This document shows, piece by piece, positions 63,800 through 64,000 of a stretch of 64,000 nucleotides of DNA (positions are counted from its first letter, which is position 1; every line of letters begins with the position of its first letter). The position numbers and the translations under genes were made by a program. The notes beneath the pieces are model-generated. The model was not told where the DNA came from, searched no databases, and was given only the letters and a program-made list of their open reading frames with translations. Source of the stretch: Oscheius onirici (Eukaryota > Nematoda > Chromadorea > Rhabditida > Rhabditidae); the NCBI GenBank assembly GCA_932521025.1, contig OW051472.1:8990001-9054000 (forward strand). Direction: 5' to 3'.

Positions 63800-64000
63800 A
63801 TGTTACGTGCTGCTGCCGCTGATCGCAATAAAGGCCCAATCGTCGATATTCTGAAGCAGTATCTTCGAGGAGGGATGAAGGTAAACTAGCATGTCGGAGA
63901 ATAGTTCGTTCAGCTTCTCGAAATTTCATCTGGAACTGGTCAACACATCGTTTTCTTCGCGGAAAACTTTCCACAAGTCACATTCCAGCCTTCTGAGCTG
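63800..64000 (+). CDS. METTL26 (UPF0585)-like methyltransferase, 5' part
   Basis: First exon 63800-63880 (MLRAAAADRNKGPIVDILKQ...) joins in phase 0 to an exon from 63914 (LLEISSGTGQHIVFFAENFP). EISSGTGQH is the SAM-binding loop of the UPF0585/METTL26 family. The gene runs off the right edge. It is 160 bases after L37A, but AATAAA lies between and no strong acceptor precedes the ATG, so operon membership is uncertain. Confidence 0.85.

Noticed and set aside
1-64000. CRISPR arrays, prophage, bacterial operons or toxin-antitoxin systems
   Set aside because: The window is eukaryotic: spliced genes throughout, no direct-repeat/spacer array and no bacterial ribosome-binding pattern.

Overview
This window is nuclear DNA from a nematode. 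The clearest signs are a small sperm-specific MSP-domain gene, a nematode-type N-myristoylated globin, a patched-related (PTR) protein, a multi-gene acid-sphingomyelinase-type enzyme, 3' splice sites of the form TTTCAG, and same-strand gene clusters whose inner start codons sit only a few bases after a splice acceptor with no upstream partner, as expected for operons resolved by trans-splicing. Introns are mostly 30-50 nt, shorter than is usual in Caenorhabditis elegans. The species cannot be named from the sequence.

Layout, left to right. 0-3 kb: 3' exons of an unidentified plus-strand gene, meeting a truncated SLC2-type sugar transporter on the minus strand. 4.7-6.9 kb: a globin (minus) that carries an MSP-domain sperm gene (plus) inside one intron. 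8.6-9.0 kb: a small orphan gene. 10.0-12.7 kb: TTLL5-like tubulin glutamylase. 13.7-17.0 kb: secreted acid sphingomyelinase (minus). 18.3-23.8 kb: a PTR protein whose introns hold nested transposons. 23.9-26.0 kb: glutamine synthetase (minus). 26.8-32.8 kb: FAM114 then iPLA2 (both minus, probable operon). 33.4-33.9 kb: decayed LINE 3' end. 34.2-35.5 kb: nucleotide-sugar transferase-like membrane protein. 37.1-38.8 kb: orphan gene. 40.2-42.0 kb: a neuromedin-U-type neuropeptide GPCR. 42.3-43.6 kb: mitochondrial ATP synthase subunit b. 44.7-48.4 kb: gene-poor. 48.4-49.1 kb: small cysteine-rich secreted protein. 50.4-51.7 kb: DIM1 then MED21 (minus, probable operon). 52-54.9 kb: membrane-anchored METTL13/spermidine-synthase-like protein with an LTR element in its largest intron. 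55.1-58.7 kb: secreted protein with a very long charged helix. 59.5-60.4 kb: small multipass membrane protein. 61.0-63.6 kb: ribosomal P0, TCTP and ribosomal L37A in one close-packed plus-strand series, followed by the start of a METTL26-like methyltransferase cut by the window edge.

Over this lies a set of short non-autonomous repeats: a ~220-bp TA-flanked element with a conserved end (CCGTAAAAGCTCTAATAGAAG), a 181-bp palindrome (GTCTGTTCAAAA ends), a hairpin repeat built on TGTTCTGCAAAGTTGTAG, and elements with GTACGCAATTT inverted arms. Nearly all copies lie inside introns. The most complex case is in the PTR gene, where two TA-flanked elements have inserted into a third, and one carries a stretch of coding-like sequence. 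Exon limits were read by eye from splice consensus and reading-frame continuity; end coordinates are the first and last coding base unless stated.
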